A DNA stretch of 64,000 bases from Massilia antarctica (GTDB lineage: Bacteria > Pseudomonadota > Gammaproteobacteria > Burkholderiales > Burkholderiaceae_D), in the NCBI RefSeq assembly GCF_015689335.1, contig NZ_CP065053.1, forward strand, positions 4,588,001 to 4,652,000, given 5' to 3'. Below, in pieces: positions 61,435 to 64,000 of the stretch. Made by a program: the position numbers and the translations under genes. The notes beneath the pieces were generated by a model. That model was given only the letters and a program-made list of their open reading frames with translations, did not search any database and had not been told where the DNA came from. Within the stretch, counting starts at the first letter, position 1. Each line of letters opens with the position of its first letter.

Positions 61435-62130
61435 ATGACACTAGAAGGTATGACACAGGAAGCAACGGGCGGCGCCGACGGCGCTGCCTTGCTGGACCCG
61501 TTTGAAATCCGCGTGCTGGCGGTGCTGGCCGAGAAAGAAGGCCTCACACCAGATAATTATCCGATGTCGCTCAACGCCATCACCAACGGCTGCAACCAGC
61601 TGTCGAGCCGCGATCCGGTGATGCAGTTGTCGGACGAAACCGTGCAGGACGTGCTGCAGCGCCTGATGCAGCGCAAGTTCGTCAACGGCATCACCCAGGC
61701 CGGCGCGCGCGTGACCAAGTACGAGCACCGCATGCGCATCAAATGGTCGCTGGAGCAGGACAAGCTGGCCGTGCTGACCATCCTGATGCTGCGCGGTTTG
61801 CAGACGGCGGGCGAAATCCGCACCCGCAGCGGGCGCCTGCACGAATTCAAGTCGGTGGCCGATGTCGAGGCTTGCCTGCAGTTTTTGATCGACAAATACC
61901 CGCCCATCGTGGCCCGCCTGGCGCTCGCGCCGGGCACCAAGGAGCCGCGCTACGGCCAGCTCCTGGGCGGCGACGCGGCGCTGTCGCAGCAGGAATCCTC
62001 GTTCGGCGTGGTCAGCGCGCCGCCCCAGGGCAGCAGAGTGGCGCAGCTGGAGCAGGAAGTGGCCTCCCTGCGCGCCGAGATCGACGACCTCAAGCTGCAA
62101 TTCCTGGCGTTCAAGACGCAGTTCGAGTAA
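61435..62130 (+). CDS. YceH family protein (DUF480)
   Basis: A 231-residue protein of the YceH/DUF480 family. The family core (about 20-190) is FEIRVLAVLAEKEGLTPDNY, PMSLNAITNGCNQLSSRDPV and KYEHRMRIKW, with LMLRGLQTAGEIRTRSGRLH (about 118-137), and two winged-helix units. A C-terminal coiled coil (AQLEQEVASLRAEIDDLKLQ) is typical. The function is not well established. GTAAGGACA provides a ribosome site, and the gene follows cysE closely. Its last 20 bp overlap the convergent GT1 gene. Confidence 0.92.
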   Translation: MTLEGMTQEATGGADGAALLDPFEIRVLAVLAEKEGLTPDNYPMSLNAITNGCNQLSSRDPVMQLSDETVQDVLQRLMQRKFVNGITQAGARVTKYEHRMRIKWSLEQDKLAVLTILMLRGLQTAGEIRTRSGRLHEFKSVADVEACLQFLIDKYPPIVARLALAPGTKEPRYGQLLGGDAALSQQESSFGVVSAPPQGSRVAQLEQEVASLRAEIDDLKLQFLAFKTQFE

Positions 62131-63385
62131 CTGGTGTCGGGTTCACCCCGGCCAGTATTCTCTCCACCAGGTCGCAAGCCTCGTCCACGCCAGCGCTGGC
62201 GGCGGTCATCGCGGCCACCGCCTTGCAGCGGGCGGCGAGCGCCTGGTCGGACGTCAGCCGGTTCAACTGGTCCGCCACCGCGCTGGCCGTGTAGCGTTTC
62301 GGCGCGATCGACCGCGCAACGCCGAGCCGCACCGCGCGGCTGGCATTGTCGAACTGGTCGAACGCCATCGGCTGGATCAGTTGCGGCACGCCGGCCGCCA
62401 GCGCCTGGCTGGTCGAACCGATGCCGCCATGATGGACAAACGCCGCCACGCGCGGCAACAGCGCCTGGAATGACACGGAATCGACCTGCACGACACCCTG
62501 CGGCAAGGTGGCCGGCACTTGCGCCTTGTGCGGGGTGATCAGGATGCCGCGCTTGCCGGACAATCTGCACGCCTCCGCCGAGGCGGCATAAAAAGAGTGC
62601 GAGGTGGCGTTGGCGGTGCCGCTGGTGAACGCCACGGGCGCTGCGCCGTCATCGAAGAAAGCCGCAAGCTTGTCGCCAACCCGCTCGCCGCCGTCGAACA
62701 GTGGAAACGCGGTCGGATGAAAATTGGCCGGCGCATCCGGCTGGGGCGCGGCGAACCAGCGCGGATACAGGCCGATGCACAGCTCGCCCTCATGCAGCCA
62801 CTGGTGCATGATCCGGTCCACCGGCGCCAGGCCGAGACCGGCGCGCAGGCGATTGAAGGGCACGCCGTAAAGTGGATCGAGGAATTTGCGGTCCAGGGTG
62901 CGCCAGACGAAGCGCTTGACGCAGCGCGGCAGCTTTTCCATGTGGCCGAGGGGTGAAAATCGCGGCGCCATGAATTCCGACCTGATCACCGATGGCGACA
63001 AGTGCACCACCGCGCCCGGCAGGCCGCATTTTTCCCGCAGCAGGCGGCTGGCGAACGCCATGGTCGAGCCGATCACCGTGGTTTCGCCCGGAATGATATC
63101 GGCGTACATAGCGTCGTAGAAGAGGGGGACATTGCTCATGACCCCGGCGGCAACGAGGGCCATGGCTTTCTTCGGATCGGTCGCTTCCGGCGAATCGAGG
63201 AAAGCCTGATGCCTGGCCGCCGACCCAACCCCCACGGCAGCGAGGCCGGCCGCTTCAATCACGCCGCTAAACGTCGGGTTGGCGTACACGCGCACCTCGT
63301 GGCCGCGCCGCTTCAATTCCACGCCCATGGCGACAAAAGGCAGCACGTCGCCCAGGCTGCCGACGACCGCAATCAGGATTCTCAT
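62111..63385 (-). CDS. GT1-family (UGT-like) glycosyltransferase
   Basis: A 424-residue GT-B enzyme of the UGT/macrolide-rhamnolipid type. The start is MRILIAVVGSLGDVLPFVAM with GVELKRRGHEVRVYANPTFS. The C-terminal donor site has AFVHHGGIGSTSQALAAGVP (about 343-362) and QLIQPMAFDQFDNASRAVRL, the usual H-x-G-G-x-G-S-T and D-Q motifs. These enzymes glycosylate small hydrophobic acceptors such as carotenoids, macrolides or lipids. It is divergent from a TetR gene, so it may be induced by the acceptor or a toxin. Acceptor unknown. Confidence 0.92.
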   Translation of the reverse strand: MRILIAVVGSLGDVLPFVAMGVELKRRGHEVRVYANPTFSGVIEAAGLAAVGVGSAARHQAFLDSPEATDPKKAMALVAAGVMSNVPLFYDAMYADIIPGETTVIGSTMAFASRLLREKCGLPGAVVHLSPSVIRSEFMAPRFSPLGHMEKLPRCVKRFVWRTLDRKFLDPLYGVPFNRLRAGLGLAPVDRIMHQWLHEGELCIGLYPRWFAAPQPDAPANFHPTAFPLFDGGERVGDKLAAFFDDGAAPVAFTSGTANATSHSFYAASAEACRLSGKRGILITPHKAQVPATLPQGVVQVDSVSFQALLPRVAAFVHHGGIGSTSQALAAGVPQLIQPMAFDQFDNASRAVRLGVARSIAPKRYTASAVADQLNRLTSDQALAARCKAVAAMTAASAGVDEACDLVERILAGVNPTPVTRTAS

Positions 63386-63434
63386 ACAGGCTCGCTTGTT
63401 ATAGTGATGGATAGAATTTTCTTCTTGAACGCAA

Positions 63435-63453
63435 GTTAAGGTATATTGTTAAC
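63435..63453. promoter_or_regulatory. Putative TetR operator
   Basis: GTTAAGGTATATTGTTAAC has GTTAA/TTAAC arms. It ends one base before the TetR start codon and lies in the 69-bp gap to the divergent glycosyltransferase. Such sites usually bind the adjacent regulator. Confidence 0.45.
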
Positions 63454-63454
63454 G

Positions 63455-64000
63455 ATGTCAACATTAAATCGAAGCACCTATCATCATGGCGATTTGCGGG
63501 CGGCCTTGCTGGCCGCGGCCGAGGACCTGGTCGACGCGACGGGCGCCGGCGCGATCAGCCTGCGCGAGGTGGCGCGCCGGGCGGGCGTGTCGGCCACGGC
63601 GTGCTACCGGCATTTCGAGGACAAGGAAGCGCTGCTGGCGGCGCTGGCTGCCAAGGGCTACGCGGACTTCGCCCTGTACATTGAACAGGCCGCAGGCGGC
63701 GCGCCCGATGCCCTGGCCGCCGTGGGGCAGGCCTACGTCCGCTTCGCGCTGGAGCGCCCGGGGCGTTTCCGCCTGATGTACGGGCCCCTGATCGCCGACC
63801 GCAGCCGCCATCCCGGCCTGCAGGCGGCGGTGCAAGGCGTGACGCAGGCGTTTGCACGCATGCTGCAAGGCAGTGGCGGGGAGGGCAAGGATGTGGGAGT
63901 GATGAGCCTGAAGCTGTGGTGCATGGTGCACGGACTGGCCCAGCTGCTGCTCGATGGGATGTTGCCCGGCCACGACCCGGAGGTGCTGGCGCGCGCGCTG
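63455..64000 (+). CDS. TetR/AcrR-family regulator (3' end outside window)
   Basis: 182 codons are visible and the frame stays open to the right edge. The ATG at 63455 gives MSTLNRSTYHHGDLRAALLA, followed by the HTH AISLREVARRAGVSATACYR (about 35-54) and HFEDKEALLAALAAKGY, typical of TetR. The C-terminal ligand domain (RPGRFRLMYGPLIADRSRHP) resembles the WHG/TetR_C_33 subgroup. Divergent from the GT1 gene with a short shared control region, so it most likely represses that gene and itself. Ligand unknown. Confidence 0.9.
   Translation, partial: MSTLNRSTYHHGDLRAALLAAAEDLVDATGAGAISLREVARRAGVSATACYRHFEDKEALLAALAAKGYADFALYIEQAAGGAPDALAAVGQAYVRFALERPGRFRLMYGPLIADRSRHPGLQAAVQGVTQAFARMLQGSGGEGKDVGVMSLKLWCMVHGLAQLLLDGMLPGHDPEVLARAL

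Overview
This 64 kb window is chromosomal DNA from a high-GC Gram-negative bacterium, most likely a betaproteobacterium of the Oxalobacteraceae (Massilia, Duganella or Janthinobacterium type). That placement is inferred from gene content and codon use, not from a marker-gene comparison. Supporting features are a phasin, a TonB-dependent receptor with a FadR-type regulator, the rnr-rlmB-cysE block and dispersed hairpin repeats built on GTTCCCGCGCAGG. I see no prophage, plasmid, CRISPR array, insertion sequence or rRNA operon. The text is protein-dense, with many long antisense open frames caused by high GC, which I left out.

Layout. 1-9.3 kb: a partial TonB-dependent receptor, its probable FadR-type regulator with tandem operators on its own promoter, a cache-domain protein, an MBL-fold hydrolase/flavin reductase pair, a periplasmic binding protein, a molbindin, a class II glutamine amidotransferase and a degenerate EAL protein. 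9.4-13.3 kb: a TonB/TolA-like protein with a long Ala/Gln repeat, convergent with a hybrid histidine kinase.

13.5-37.1 kb is a Wzx/Wzy-type surface polysaccharide locus. The right-pointing arm has the outer-membrane exporter (Wza type), a Wzc-type tyrosine autokinase, a tandemly duplicated beta-helix lipoprotein and a methyltransferase. The left-pointing arm (37.1 down to 20.6 kb) reads: WbpM-like dehydratase, then WbpA, WbpB, WbpD and WbpE homologues (a complete route from UDP-GlcNAc to UDP-2,3-diacetamido-glucuronate), flippase, polymerase, two GT4 glycosyltransferases, a GNAT-like and a deacetylase-like tailoring pair, a second DegT aminotransferase, the initiating phosphoglycosyl transferase, a PAP2-like protein and an O-acyltransferase. 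Several genes overlap by ATGA, so the arm is probably translated as coupled units.

37.6-48.2 kb: an orphan DnaK, a GH19-type muralytic enzyme, a DUF1460 lipoprotein, small proteins, the divergent pair argP-like/argO-like around a perfect palindrome, and a four-gene envelope-sensing module (two LiaF-like membrane proteins, a LytS-type kinase and a LytTR regulator). 48.2-48.6 kb is a nest of repeats. 48.6-52.5 kb: a FAN1-type VRR-NUC nuclease and a Rad3/XPD-like helicase behind a perfect CTGT-N8-ACAG LexA box, i.e. a likely SOS-controlled DNA repair operon. 52.6-56.3 kb: a membrane-anchored Ala/Pro-rich protein, a phasin, small proteins and a serine hydrolase. 56.4-56.8 kb: three tandem tRNA-Leu(CAG) genes. 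57.1-62.1 kb: rnr, rlmB, cysE and a yceH homologue. The right end has a GT1 glycosyltransferase divergent from a TetR regulator that runs off the edge.
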